Shown here in pieces: positions 17,675-25,852 of a DNA stretch of 64,000 nucleotides. The number at the start of each line of letters is the position of its first letter. Position 1 is the stretch's first letter. The notes beneath the pieces were generated by a model. It was not told the origin of the DNA, searched no databases, and saw nothing but the letters and a program-made list of their open reading frames with translations. A program made the position numbers and the translations under genes. The DNA comes from CAYRGC01 sp964601225 (GTDB lineage: Bacteria > Patescibacteriota > Gracilibacteria > Peribacterales > Peribacteraceae): the NCBI GenBank assembly GCA_964601225.1, contig CAZRMM010000005.1, positions 30,304 to 94,303 of the forward strand, given 5' to 3'.

Positions 17675-18952
17675 TTACGGCGTGCCGGTTTGTCGGCTTC
17701 CGCCTGTCAGGGCCATGGCTGCTTCCTTCTCCGTATGGAGCGATCGCAATTTCCGCAACTCCGGCCAGAGCGTCGCGGCACAGAGAACAACGACGATGCT
17801 GCCGACACCGCCGCTCACGACGGAGAACACGGGTCCCGCCATCATCGCGATGAGTCCGGATTCCACTTCGCCAAGTTCATTCGAGGACATGCCGAAAATA
17901 TTCATGACCGCGTAGACTCGTCCGATCAGGCTCGAAGGGGTCCTGCTTTGAAGCAGCGTGTGTCGGATGACGACGCTCAGGGCATCGGTCGCCCCCGAAA
18001 CGGTGAGGAGGAAGAAAGAAAGATAGACGTTCGTCGAGATGCCGAAGAGGATCATGGAAACGCCGAAGAGCGCCACGGTGAAAAGAAGGGCTCGTCCTCC
18101 GTTCCGTACCGGCTTGGCTCGCGTCAGTGCGGCACTCATGCCGAGTGCTCCAACGGCGGGCGCGAGACGGAGGCAGCCGAGCGCGAACGGCCCTACGTGC
18201 AAGATATCTTTCGCAAACATGGGCAAGAGCGCCGTCGCGCCCCCGAACAGCACCGCGAACGTGTCCACAATGATGGACGAAAGCAGGATCGGCGTATTTT
18301 TGAGGAAGCGCGCTCCGGCAAGCATGGAGGAGAGCGATGCCGGTTCCGTCGTCGTGTCGGTTCGTCGATACGGAACGGCCGCAATCAGCGCAATGAAGAT
18401 GACCCCGAGCGCGGCGCAGGTCACGTACGCCGCCACGGCGCTTCCCGTCGCGGCGATGGAAAGCCCGCCGAGGAGCGGACCGGCGATCGTGCCCGTTTGG
18501 CGCGCGACGTGGTTCCAGGTCACGGCGTTCTGCAGCGAGCCCGGCGGGATGATCTGCGGGAAGAGCGCCGATCGGGCGGGGAGACTCACGGCCATTCCGA
18601 TCCCGATCAGAAACAGGGAGAAGTAGAGAGACGGCACCGGTGCGTGCGCGACGGACACGAGAGTAAGTCCGAGTGCGCCCGCAATCACGGGAAGCTGCGC
18701 CGTCCAGAGGATCAGGCGACGGTGGCCTACCTCAATGAGGTGGCCTGCCGGGATCGAAAAGATCAGCGTTGGCAGGAATTTCATGAGACCCACGAGACCG
18801 AGCGCGAGCGCGGAGTGCGTGCGCTCGTAGATCTCCCATCCCACTGCGGTGAAGGCCATCTGCATTCCCAGGATATCAATGCAATGTGCCACTGCGTATC
18901 TCCAATACGAGCCGCTCCGGAAGGCCGCGTAGGAATCGTGCGATGAGGACAC
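17675..18952 (-). CDS. Major facilitator superfamily transporter (EntS/MFS_3-like exporter)
   Basis: 425 residues from GTG 18952; a TTG at 19000 would add 16 residues. The GTG is preferred because TACTAT (18964-18959) ends 6 bases before it and because the family usually starts shortly before the motif seen here as SGSYWRYAVAHCIDILGMQM. Twelve membrane helices are evident. The loop between TM2 and TM3 has GHLIEVGHRRLI (the MFS motif A region), and the centre carries PYRRTDTTTEPASLSSM. Related proteins export siderophores, macrolides or other small molecules by proton antiport. Substrate unknown. It is not in an operon with the ABC genes (74-base gap). Confidence 0.88.
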   Translation of the reverse strand: MSSSHDSYAAFRSGSYWRYAVAHCIDILGMQMAFTAVGWEIYERTHSALALGLVGLMKFLPTLIFSIPAGHLIEVGHRRLILWTAQLPVIAGALGLTLVSVAHAPVPSLYFSLFLIGIGMAVSLPARSALFPQIIPPGSLQNAVTWNHVARQTGTIAGPLLGGLSIAATGSAVAAYVTCAALGVIFIALIAAVPYRRTDTTTEPASLSSMLAGARFLKNTPILLSSIIVDTFAVLFGGATALLPMFAKDILHVGPFALGCLRLAPAVGALGMSAALTRAKPVRNGGRALLFTVALFGVSMILFGISTNVYLSFFLLTVSGATDALSVVIRHTLLQSRTPSSLIGRVYAVMNIFGMSSNELGEVESGLIAMMAGPVFSVVSGGVGSIVVVLCAATLWPELRKLRSLHTEKEAAMALTGGSRQTGTP

Positions 18953-18978
18953 GGCGGCATAGTAGAAGAAGCAAGAAA

Positions 18979-19050
18979 CAATCAGCAAAGAAAATTCCAA
19001 GGATTAAAAAACACATTGTTTTTGAAAGCCGAACATTTCTTTGCTGATTG
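18979..19050. repeat. 15-bp perfect inverted repeat upstream of the MFS gene
   Basis: CAATCAGCAAAGAAA at 18979-18993 and its exact reverse complement TTTCTTTGCTGATTG at 19036-19050, with 42 AT-rich bases between. The left arm overlaps the likely -35 region (TTGCTG) of the MFS promoter. It could be an operator pair or the relic of a small mobile repeat. Confidence 0.7.
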
Positions 19051-19070
19051 CTCATTGCGTATTTTTTATC

Positions 19071-19100
19071 AAAAAAAAGGGACGGATCACTCCGTCCCCT
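19071..19100 (-). terminator. Rho-independent terminator of the DsbA-like gene
   Basis: On the minus strand GGGGACGGA, loop GTGA, TCCGTCCC and then eight T. It lies 22 bases after the stop of the DsbA-like gene. Confidence 0.92.
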
Positions 19101-19121
19101 TTGCGTTCACGATCGAACCGT

Positions 19122-19850
19122 TCAGAGCATGGCGTCGATCGCCTGCTTGAAGCTGGCGTACGGGACCGCGCCGCTGATGAGCTGGCCCTTGCCATCCGCA
19201 CCGACAACCCAGAAACCCGGGGTGCCGTTGATGCCGGAGGCGATGCCGTCGGCTTCGTCCTTCTGGATCTCGTCCTTGTGCTCGCCGTTATCCAAGCAGG
19301 TGTTGAACTTGGTCGTGTCGAGCTTGATGTCGGCAGCGTACTGCTTGAAGGTCGGCTTCGCGTCGGCCATGTTCGACCATGTGGCCTGGTTAGAGAAGAG
19401 CTTGTTGTGCATTTCCCAGAACCTGCCCTGATCGTTGGCACACGCTGCCGCGATGGCGGCGGGCTCGGCGTTCGGGTGGAAGCTCAACGGGAAATCGCGA
19501 ACGACGTACTTGATCTTGCCGGTGTCGATGTAGTCCTTCTTGATCTGGCCGTACGTGTCCGTGTAGTGACGGCCGCAGAAGGGGCACTGGAAGTCCGTGA
19601 ACTCGATGATGGTGACTTTCGCGTTCTTGTCGCCTTCGATCGGGTCGTCATCCACGGTTGCCGGAGTCTCGGGTGCCGGGGGCGGCGTCGGTGCGGACGG
19701 TGCGGACGGCGCGACGGCGACCGGTTGTGCGCCCGGCGCGACACCGGGGTTCGAGTAGGTGCCGATGAAGAAGCCCACGATGATGCCCATCAGACCGATG
19801 GAGATCGCGAACCAGGGATTATTCGGGGAAGAGGGGGAAACGGAGTTCAT
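19122..19850 (-). CDS. DsbA-like thiol:disulfide oxidoreductase, membrane anchored
   Basis: 242 residues. One N-terminal membrane helix (about 12-30, WFAISIGLMGIIVGFFIG) is followed by an Ala/Pro linker (about 33-65). The thioredoxin-fold domain has the active site FQCPFCGRHY (CPFC), KYVVRDFPLSFHPNA, and the cis-proline loop GINGTPGFWVV. It should introduce or shuffle disulfides in exported proteins. Many exported proteins in this window are cysteine rich (5407, 11492, 50917, 54807) and are plausible substrates. A terminator follows the gene. Confidence 0.93.
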   Translation of the reverse strand: MNSVSPSSPNNPWFAISIGLMGIIVGFFIGTYSNPGVAPGAQPVAVAPSAPSAPTPPPAPETPATVDDDPIEGDKNAKVTIIEFTDFQCPFCGRHYTDTYGQIKKDYIDTGKIKYVVRDFPLSFHPNAEPAAIAAACANDQGRFWEMHNKLFSNQATWSNMADAKPTFKQYAADIKLDTTKFNTCLDNGEHKDEIQKDEADGIASGINGTPGFWVVGADGKGQLISGAVPYASFKQAIDAML

Positions 19851-19911
19851 GTGAGAGAAAAAGGAAAAGAAATCAGAAAGTGATTCGTCCGCAAGGGACG
19901 AGGGACCGATC

Positions 19912-20319
19912 CTAGCGTCGCAGGACCACCGTTGTCACGCCGACGAGCGGGGGGCTCTCGGTGACGTCCGGCGGAAGGTCGGTGCCGTTCAACGCGGTCC
20001 ACGCGCCGTTCGTTGCGGGAACGGAGAGTACGACGGGGGAAGAAGGGCCGTCGTTCGTGCCGAAGCACGAGATTTCCGGAGCGGGGGTCGTGATGCAGTG
20101 TCCGCTTTCGCAGGGAGAACGCTTGGTTTCTACCGTCGCGCTTCCGTCCGTCGTCCATGCCTTTACCCACGGACACTCTTTGGCGTCTACGTAGGAAATC
20201 GGAATCGGGTCCGACGGAACGGCCGGTTCGATCGCCTGCGTGATATCCATCAGGCAAACATTGGCGAGCAGAACGCTTGCGGCGTAGGTGATGCCGACGA
20301 GACCGTATTTCCAGCGCAT
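19912..20319 (-). CDS. Small exported protein with two cysteine pairs, unknown function
   Basis: 135 residues. The signal peptide at about 5-28 (GLVGITYAASVLLANVCLM) ends near QAIEP. The mature part has four cysteines in close order (KECPW, RSPCESGHC, EISCFG), which suggests two disulfides, and a Thr/Pro/Val-rich end. TATACT on the minus strand (20338-20333) lies 13 bases before the start. I recognise no family. It is next to the DsbA-like gene, which could oxidise it. Confidence 0.7.
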   Translation of the reverse strand: MRWKYGLVGITYAASVLLANVCLMDITQAIEPAVPSDPIPISYVDAKECPWVKAWTTDGSATVETKRSPCESGHCITTPAPEISCFGTNDGPSSPVVLSVPATNGAWTALNGTDLPPDVTESPPLVGVTTVVLRR

Positions 20320-20431
20320 GAGACGGGAGCCGAGTATATCCGACCGAGAAAGAGGCGTTGCACTGTCGCAACATCATTTGCTATCGGTCGTCAACGCGTT
20401 GCTGTACGCTTCGGCTCTTCCCCTGCATCTC

Positions 20432-20956
20432 ATGCGTCGTTGGATTTTTGCCGCTGCCGGAGTTCTCTGTTTGATCATCGTGGTCTGGCTCGGGACCGCG
20501 GTTTGGTCGGGAGTGAAGGAACGAGATGAGCTGCAGGCGTATGCCGCGGAGATGGAGACGGTTGGAGCGCGCATGGAGCAGGTTGGCCAGACGCTCGAGA
20601 GTCTCGCTCAGACGAATCCCTTTTCCTGGAGCGACGACGAGCAGGCGCAGTGGCAGGCGATTCGCAATACCGTTTCGCAGACGGGAGAGGAAGTGCAGTC
20701 CATTACTCCGTCGTCTTTCCTCTCGGAGGCCCATGCCCATGCGGTCGAAGCCATCGGAACATACAATGACGCGTTATCCGATCTTGATGGGATCATCCAA
20801 GGGGGAGCCGCGAACGCGAAACAGGCCGCGCTGGAGGACATCATTCGCAGAATCGACGGCGCCAATACGGAAATCGCAAATTATCTGCAGCGCGTCGAAG
20901 CGGCATTGCATGAGCGGTATGGCGACCAGGCGCGATCAAGCGCTATCGCGCCTTGA
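20432..20956 (+). CDS. Membrane-anchored coiled-coil protein, unknown function
   Basis: 174 residues from ATG 20432. A longer frame from 20288 lacks a sensible start context and would bury the anchor. The N-terminal helix WIFAAAGVLCLIIVVWLGTAV is followed by an external helical region with heptad-like pattern (LQAYAAEMETVGARMEQVGQ; AALEDIIRRIDGANTEIANY). No catalytic motif is seen. It resembles small periplasmic helical hairpins of unknown role. It converges with the lipoprotein gene ending at 20964. Confidence 0.75.
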   Translation: MRRWIFAAAGVLCLIIVVWLGTAVWSGVKERDELQAYAAEMETVGARMEQVGQTLESLAQTNPFSWSDDEQAQWQAIRNTVSQTGEEVQSITPSSFLSEAHAHAVEAIGTYNDALSDLDGIIQGGAANAKQAALEDIIRRIDGANTEIANYLQRVEAALHERYGDQARSSAIAP

Positions 20957-20963
20957 GTATCGG

Positions 20964-21809
20964 TCACTTTCGCGTGATCGTGTTCGCGGGTGATTCCTTC
21001 ACTGTCAGCGCAAAGGAGCCTTCCACCGTGCGGGCGATCTTTCCGTCGAGGGGCTGCACGTGAATCCAGAGGATGTATGCCCCCGCATGCTGAAGCAACA
21101 TGGGGAGCAGTACGCCGTCCCCCTTTTCCGAAGGCGTGAGCGGTCCGTGGCGGAACACGCGCAGATTGTCCCCGACGAGGACGTATTCGGCATCTCCCGC
21201 TCCGGAAAGACGGAGCGTTGTCCCGGAAGCATCGGTGACGTTCAGTCGAACGCTTGTGGCGACGCCGGCGAAAAGATCGCTGCCCGTGAGATGGAGGAGG
21301 AGGTTTCCCGTCCCGGTTTCATTCAGCGTCACGGGGGCGGGTGGACGTGACGGCTTACCGGCAACTTCCAGATCGGTGAATGCGATTAAATCCGAGTGTG
21401 AGCCGTGTCTCTCCGGATTCTTCGTGTCGTCCACTTCCACCCATAGGCGGTACTGACCCGATCGTGGAAAATCGTACGTGATGTCGTATGTGCCGATTTC
21501 CACCGTTTTCACGTTTCCAAAATGAGCGATATCTCCGTTATCCAGACTGGCCAGAATCGCATGGATCTGACGGTACTCGTTCTTCAGGTCACTCGGCTTT
21601 CCTTTTCTCGATACGGTGAGGCGAATCGTCGCGGCTTCGCCGGCTCTCACGACTTCCGGAAGCTGCGCGTTTACCTGGTACGACTGGTTTCGCACCAGTA
21701 CGGAGAGCGGACTGCCCGGAATGTCCGGGGTGCTGCAATTGCTGAGAACCGTTGCGGCGATCGCAAGGGAGATCACCGTGCCGAGCCGCTGGAGGAACGA
21801 TGTCCTCAT
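20964..21809 (-). CDS. YtkA-like lipoprotein, paralogue of the 23735 product
   Basis: 281 residues. The lipobox is ATVLSNC (Cys about 25). Two beta-sandwich modules follow. The first contains IRLTVSRKGKPSDLKNEYRQ, HAILASLDNGDIAHF and YRLWVEVDDTKNPERHGSHS. The second contains SVRLNVTDASGTTLRLSGAG and ILWIHVQPLDGK. The gene at 23735 encodes the same layout: VRNSDYDLRLEI, HAVLLSEDNQDMLH, YRVWIEVDDDSLEDPHGEHA. YtkA/FixH-like domains are often found beside copper genes, but their exact role is unsettled. This copy lacks the second-domain His cluster (HGHMY) of its paralogue. It follows the surface-protein gene at 21826 on the same strand. Confidence 0.75.
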   Translation of the reverse strand: MRTSFLQRLGTVISLAIAATVLSNCSTPDIPGSPLSVLVRNQSYQVNAQLPEVVRAGEAATIRLTVSRKGKPSDLKNEYRQIHAILASLDNGDIAHFGNVKTVEIGTYDITYDFPRSGQYRLWVEVDDTKNPERHGSHSDLIAFTDLEVAGKPSRPPAPVTLNETGTGNLLLHLTGSDLFAGVATSVRLNVTDASGTTLRLSGAGDAEYVLVGDNLRVFRHGPLTPSEKGDGVLLPMLLQHAGAYILWIHVQPLDGKIARTVEGSFALTVKESPANTITRK

Positions 21810-21825
21810 GTCGTGGCGTTCGAGC

Positions 21826-23664
21826 TTAGGCTCCGAAGATTTTGCGTCCGAGCGCTCCCCCGACGCTGACCGCCGCCGTTGCGATGATCGTGATAAGTCC
21901 CGATGCGCCGGAATTGCCGATGGGCGCGAGGAGTCCTTGCGCGCCGCTCAGGGCGCCCGTGAACGTGGTTACGCCCGTGGGGGGAAGGAGAGCGATGTAT
22001 TGGGTCGTTCTCGTATCGCTGAGGTACGCCTGGGCGTAGAACTGTGCGTTGGAGCCCGCGACGGGATTGCTTTGAACGTTTACCGTGGGATTCGCGTTGA
22101 CGTTCTGAACGGCGTTCGCGTTGGCATTCACGTTGTTATTGTTCACGACGTTCACCGGCACGGAAGTCTGGATGATGAAGGGGTTCGTGGTGCTGGTCGC
22201 GACGACGATTTGCTGGTTCCTGAAATTCACAACGGCGCAGTCGCTTCCCGCGTTTACGGTCACGAGACCGTTGTTCGGGGCGATTGAGAAAAGATTCCAG
22301 CCAGCGTTTTGCTGTTCCGCCACAACGTGCGTTCCCGGCGTGACGCCCGTGAAGAACGCGATGCCGCCGCCGTCGTTCTGAACGATGCGGACATCATCGA
22401 GACGGAAGGTGAACGCGGGTACCGGCACGATGGGCTGACCGTACGCGGAGAATGTTTCCTTGATCACGCGGATGCAGCCCGTCGCAGAAGACGAAGAAGA
22501 AAAAGAAGAAGAGGAGAGGGAAGAAGACGACGTTTGCGCGGACGACGAGGCGAGAGAGGAAGACAAGGACGACGATTGCGCCGACGACGAAGCGAGGGAG
22601 GAAGAAGACGACGACGGAGCCGCGGAAGACGATTGCGCCGACGAAGATGCCAGGGAGGACGAAGACGACGACGGAGCGGAGGAAGAAGCGAGGGAAGACG
22701 ACTGGAGGGATGAACTGCTGCTCGAACCGGCGCATGTCACGGAGGTCGTGATTACGTTGCTCACATTGTTCTGCGTGTTCGTTTCCGCCGAAGTGGTGGA
22801 AACCTGCGCCTGGTTCTGAATCGTCGTCTCCGTGCAGGGGGCATTGAGCGGTACCGTGAATTTAATGACGACGTTCCTGGAGGTATTGGGATTCATCGAG
22901 CCGAGTGGGCACACGACGTTCGCTCCCTGCAGAGCGCATGTGGGGTCGCTTCCCGTCGGCACAAAGACTGCTCCGGCAGGAACCGGATCCGTCACCACGA
23001 CGTTTTGCGCGATATTCGCGGAGTTCTGCACCGCGATGATGTACGTGGCGATCGAACCGCGAACGACGGCGCTCGGGCCCGATTTGCTGATCGTCACATC
23101 CGTGTTGTCGCAGACGACGGTGGTCTTCACGTGTTGGCTGAGGTTGTTGTTCCAGTTCACGTCGCCGCCGAAGTACGTGGTGTCGGTCTGGCCGGTATGG
23201 ATCATCGCGACGTTGTCGATTTCGGTGCCGCAGGCGATCGTCGGTGAAACCTGGAACGTAAGGTTCACGCTTTGGATGCCGCCGACGGCGAGGCCGACGT
23301 TGCGCGTGGACATGATCGTGTTAGCCCATTCGCAGTACACCATCGGCTTGCCGTTGAAGCTCGGCGCGGGACCGCGAACCGCGTACGGGGGCAGCGTGGT
23401 CGTTACGCTGCAGGAGGTCGCGTGACCCGAAAATCCCACGAAGGTGAGACCGGCGGGAATAAGATCGGCCGTAATCGGGCGTATGCCGGCGCCGTTCGGA
23501 TTCACTTCGCTGATGTCGAGCGTATAGGTGATCGTTTCTCCGGCCTTCACCGTCGAAGGGCCGTGTTTCACGATCGCCCAGTCGATCGTGCCGCACGCAA
23601 TGCCCGCTACCGGGAGGAAAAGGGCGGCTCCAATAGCCAGAATACCGAGACGGGAAAGACGCAT
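21826..23664 (-). CDS. Surface protein: DUF11-like domains, Ser-rich linker, C-terminal membrane anchor
   Basis: 612 residues with a signal peptide (LGILAIGAALFLPVAG). The first domain (about 25-190) and a DUF11-like domain (about 193-310, VTISKSGPSAVVRGSIATYI, VVTDPVPAGAVFV) resemble bacterial conserved-repeat adhesin modules. A linker of about 85 residues is nearly pure Ser with SSLASSSAQ units. A SpaA-like module (about 400-480, TGVTPGTHVVAEQQNAGWNL), an Asn/Val-rich segment, and a final hydrophobic anchor SGLITIIATAAVSVGGALG plus RKIF follow. It is probably a cell-surface stalk or adhesin. It has its own promoter (23695-23723). Confidence 0.82.
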   Translation of the reverse strand: MRLSRLGILAIGAALFLPVAGIACGTIDWAIVKHGPSTVKAGETITYTLDISEVNPNGAGIRPITADLIPAGLTFVGFSGHATSCSVTTTLPPYAVRGPAPSFNGKPMVYCEWANTIMSTRNVGLAVGGIQSVNLTFQVSPTIACGTEIDNVAMIHTGQTDTTYFGGDVNWNNNLSQHVKTTVVCDNTDVTISKSGPSAVVRGSIATYIIAVQNSANIAQNVVVTDPVPAGAVFVPTGSDPTCALQGANVVCPLGSMNPNTSRNVVIKFTVPLNAPCTETTIQNQAQVSTTSAETNTQNNVSNVITTSVTCAGSSSSSSLQSSSLASSSAPSSSSSSLASSSAQSSSAAPSSSSSSLASSSAQSSSLSSSLASSSAQTSSSSLSSSSFSSSSSATGCIRVIKETFSAYGQPIVPVPAFTFRLDDVRIVQNDGGGIAFFTGVTPGTHVVAEQQNAGWNLFSIAPNNGLVTVNAGSDCAVVNFRNQQIVVATSTTNPFIIQTSVPVNVVNNNNVNANANAVQNVNANPTVNVQSNPVAGSNAQFYAQAYLSDTRTTQYIALLPPTGVTTFTGALSGAQGLLAPIGNSGASGLITIIATAAVSVGGALGRKIFGA

Positions 23665-23694
23665 CGTAAAACGAGAAAAGATAAAAAAGGGCTC

Positions 23695-23723
23695 ATTCTA
23701 CGATAATGTTTTAGACAATGCAA
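23695..23723 (-). promoter_or_regulatory. Sigma70-type promoter for the DUF11 surface protein gene
   Basis: Minus strand TTGCAT (23723-23718), 17-base spacer, TAGAAT (23700-23695), about 30 bases before the start at 23664. Confidence 0.65.
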
Positions 23724-23734
23724 ATGGTATTTAG

Positions 23735-24544
23735 TCAATTTTTGGCTGCAATATTAAGAGCGAAGTGCCCTTCCAGAAGCCGAAACTCCATTCCCTCCAT
23801 CCAAAACGTCTGTGTGAAGAGATCGTAGCGTCCCGGCACGGGCAACGTGACGTCGTATCGTGCCCCTTTTCCGTCGCGATCCGTGTACATGTGGCCATGG
23901 ATGAAGAACGCACGATCGGCGCTTGCGAGGCCGAAAAGAATGGGGTCATGCGGGGGAAGATCAACGAGGTTTCCCCGAGCATCCGTCACGGCGAAGCGGA
24001 GCGTGAGAGGCGCGCCTGCAACGAGGGGGTCGTGAGACATCGTGAGCGTATAGCCGCTCCCCGATACCGCGGCACCGGGCGTCGGAGGTACGGTTGCCGC
24101 GAATGTGTCACCGGTCACGGGGAAGTCTTGCCAGGCAATGAGCGAAGCGTGTTCCCCGTGAGGGTCTTCAAGGCTATCGTCGTCCACTTCGATCCATACT
24201 CTGTACGTCCCGGGTCGCGTGAAAGTTTGTACGAGTTCGGCGGATCCGTCCGCCTGATAGTGAAAATTCACCGTATGAAGCATGTCTTGGTTGTCCTCGC
24301 TCAGGAGCACCGCGTGCAACGACCGGTTTTCCTTCGTCATGTCGACCGGCTTCCCATTTTTGTACGGACGGATCGTCAATGTCGCGGGAGAGCCCGTGAC
24401 GATCGTTTCCCTGATTTCCAGCCGAAGATCGTAGTCGGAATTCCGCACGAGAGTCGTCATGAAAGCCGAAGAGCTCGCGCGCCACATCCCGTAACCGATT
24501 GCCGCAAGAAGAAGGAGGCCGGCAACAAGGGGGATTTTCTTCAT
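23735..24544 (-). CDS. Membrane-anchored YtkA-like protein
   Basis: 269 residues from ATG 24544, which overlaps the TGA of the upstream gene (ATGA), so translation is probably coupled. An N-terminal membrane helix (IPLVAGLLLLAAIGYGM) is followed by two beta-rich modules. The second has the YtkA-like pattern TLRFAVTDARGNLVDLPPHD and AFFIHGHMYTDRDGKG, with a His/Met cluster that could bind copper, then YDLFTQTFWMEGMEF. It is a paralogue of the lipoprotein at 20964. It lies in the minus-strand group with copA and csoR, so copper handling outside the membrane is inferred from context. Confidence 0.78.
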   Translation of the reverse strand: MKKIPLVAGLLLLAAIGYGMWRASSSAFMTTLVRNSDYDLRLEIRETIVTGSPATLTIRPYKNGKPVDMTKENRSLHAVLLSEDNQDMLHTVNFHYQADGSAELVQTFTRPGTYRVWIEVDDDSLEDPHGEHASLIAWQDFPVTGDTFAATVPPTPGAAVSGSGYTLTMSHDPLVAGAPLTLRFAVTDARGNLVDLPPHDPILFGLASADRAFFIHGHMYTDRDGKGARYDVTLPVPGRYDLFTQTFWMEGMEFRLLEGHFALNIAAKN

Positions 24545-25212
24545 GGCGACGAGTGTTTTCTTGCAAGAAGTCGTCTTTGTCCCGCTCCAAACCACGAGAG
24601 CAGGTGACGGTGTATGCCGTACCAGACGTAGACCGTGAGCGGCAGAACGAGCGCGAAGAAATTGAGCCAGAAGTGATACGCGAGACGGTTGACGTTGAAG
24701 TTTCCGTCCACGATGCCGCTGCAGACCTCGCAGAGGCCTTGCACATGCTGCATGATACGGTACGTATGTTCGACGAGGTGCCAGCTTTCCATTGCCAGAA
24801 ATACGGTCATGACGCCTGCCGCACCCGCGCCGATTGATGCCCCCGTCTTTGTGATGCTTTTCAGGAGCGAGTTGAAGACCAATGAGACGCCAATCATGTA
24901 TCCGAGATTAAAGAAGAAGTGATTCCATTCTTCATCCAGAAACCAAACGAAACCGTGCGCTTCTTCGGAGGTGAACCCCAAGAATTGGAACTGGTACATC
25001 TGCGTCACGTGTTCCGCCTGATGGAAGAACTGGTAGACGAGGAGAGCGCTAAAAAGCGGCACGATACCCTTCGGCAGTCGCCCAAGGGTCGGCCGGGCAA
25101 ACATGCGTTTCGATACGAGGATCAGCAATGCCGTCGCGATTCCGACCGATATCACATAGAGCAGGGCGAAGAGCCAAAACCCCCGATCGGCAAGCAGGTA
25201 TGCTGGAAACAT
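24541..25212 (-). CDS. Polytopic membrane protein with two H-x2-E-H motifs
   Basis: 223 residues and about five to six membrane helices. Conserved-looking polar residues lie in or near helices: FFHQAEHVTQMYQF, EEWNHFFFNLGY, ESWHLVEHTYRI, CEVCSG and AYHFWLNFFALVLP. Two HxxEH elements plus further His residues look like a buried metal or heme site, but I do not recognise the family. It has a good promoter (TTGACA, 16 bases, TAAAAT) ending 7 bases before the ATG, so it is probably leaderless, and it is translationally coupled to the YtkA-like gene downstream. Confidence 0.75.
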   Translation of the reverse strand: MFPAYLLADRGFWLFALLYVISVGIATALLILVSKRMFARPTLGRLPKGIVPLFSALLVYQFFHQAEHVTQMYQFQFLGFTSEEAHGFVWFLDEEWNHFFFNLGYMIGVSLVFNSLLKSITKTGASIGAGAAGVMTVFLAMESWHLVEHTYRIMQHVQGLCEVCSGIVDGNFNVNRLAYHFWLNFFALVLPLTVYVWYGIHRHLLSWFGAGQRRLLARKHSSP

Positions 25213-25219
25213 TATTTCA

Positions 25220-25247
25220 ATTTTATAACATTTTTTTAAAATGTCAA
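25220..25247 (-). promoter_or_regulatory. Sigma70 promoter giving a leaderless message
   Basis: Minus strand TTGACA (25247-25242), 16-base spacer, TAAAAT (25225-25220), then 7 bases to the ATG at 25212. The predicted transcription start falls on or next to the start codon. Confidence 0.7.
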
Positions 25248-25251
25248 ATTG

Positions 25252-25775
25252 CTACTTTTCCTCTTTCCCAAGAGCTTTTCCCTTTCGTAATCCTACGCTG
25301 ATACCGATGGCTATCCCTAATCCGAACCAAATGGGTGAGAAGCCGACGGGGATCGCGACGGCCGGGGTGGGTGTGACTACGGGCGCGTGTACCTGCACCC
25401 AGTAGTCTTCGGGTTCATAGGTGGCGGGGTCTCCCGGAACACGGAACGTCGCGGCGAGCTCGTAGAGTCCGGGATCGGGATACGTAACATCGAGCTGGAG
25501 GAGGCCGCCGGTGGCAACGAGGTTTCGAATCGGTGAATCACCGTTTCGTCCTTTCTGATTTCCACGGTGAAGATCGATGCTTTCGGAATGAGAGTGTTCG
25601 TCTCCACGTCGGAGAGCGAAAGAACATTCTGTTGCCGCTTCCCCGCATCGGGAGCCAGCGGCGCACTGCTCAGGTTGAGGACATACTTTCCTTCGACGAT
25701 TTTTTGCATCGTTCCATGCGCCGACAGCGCAGAGGGAATCAGGAGAAGAGAGCAGGCGAGGAGGATTCGTCGCAT
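25252..25775 (-). CDS. Exported YtkA-like membrane protein, frameshifted
   Basis: The N-terminal half (MRRILLACSLLLIPSALSAH, cleavable signal; then VLSLSDVETNTLIPK, DETVIHRF) and the C-terminal half (LLQLDVTYPDPGLYELAATF, then a membrane helix FSPIWFGLGIAIGISVG and a basic tail) lie in two frames. One extra base near 25505-25545 joins them, for example A4 instead of A3 at 25523-25525 (plus-strand TTT), reading HRFENLVATGG. The span is 2 modulo 3, as one missing base predicts. The fused product of about 174 residues is a third YtkA-like protein. It is either a sequencing error or a recent pseudogene. TATCCT ends 6 bases before the ATG (leaderless). Confidence 0.65.
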
Positions 25776-25810
25776 GGCTCAAGGATAGCGCAAAACATCG
25801 CGCGATTTTC

Positions 25811-25835
25811 AAAAAAGGGCCGCCGGCCCTTTTTC
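25811..25835 (-). terminator. Rho-independent terminator after the DUF305 gene
   Basis: GGGCC / GGCCC stem with a 3-base loop, flanked by A6 and T5 on the plus strand; it works on the minus strand. It closes the csoR-copA-DUF305 unit. Confidence 0.88.
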
Positions 25836-25852
25836 GCTTTTTGTACGGAGAA

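Noticed and set aside
12122..17915. Very long plus-strand open frames (over 1000 codons) across 12122-16045 and 14859-17915
   Set aside because: They lie antisense to the repeat-rich surface protein and the ABC genes, are extremely Arg/Asp/Val-rich with no domain, and arise because repeated GC-rich codons leave the complementary frame open.
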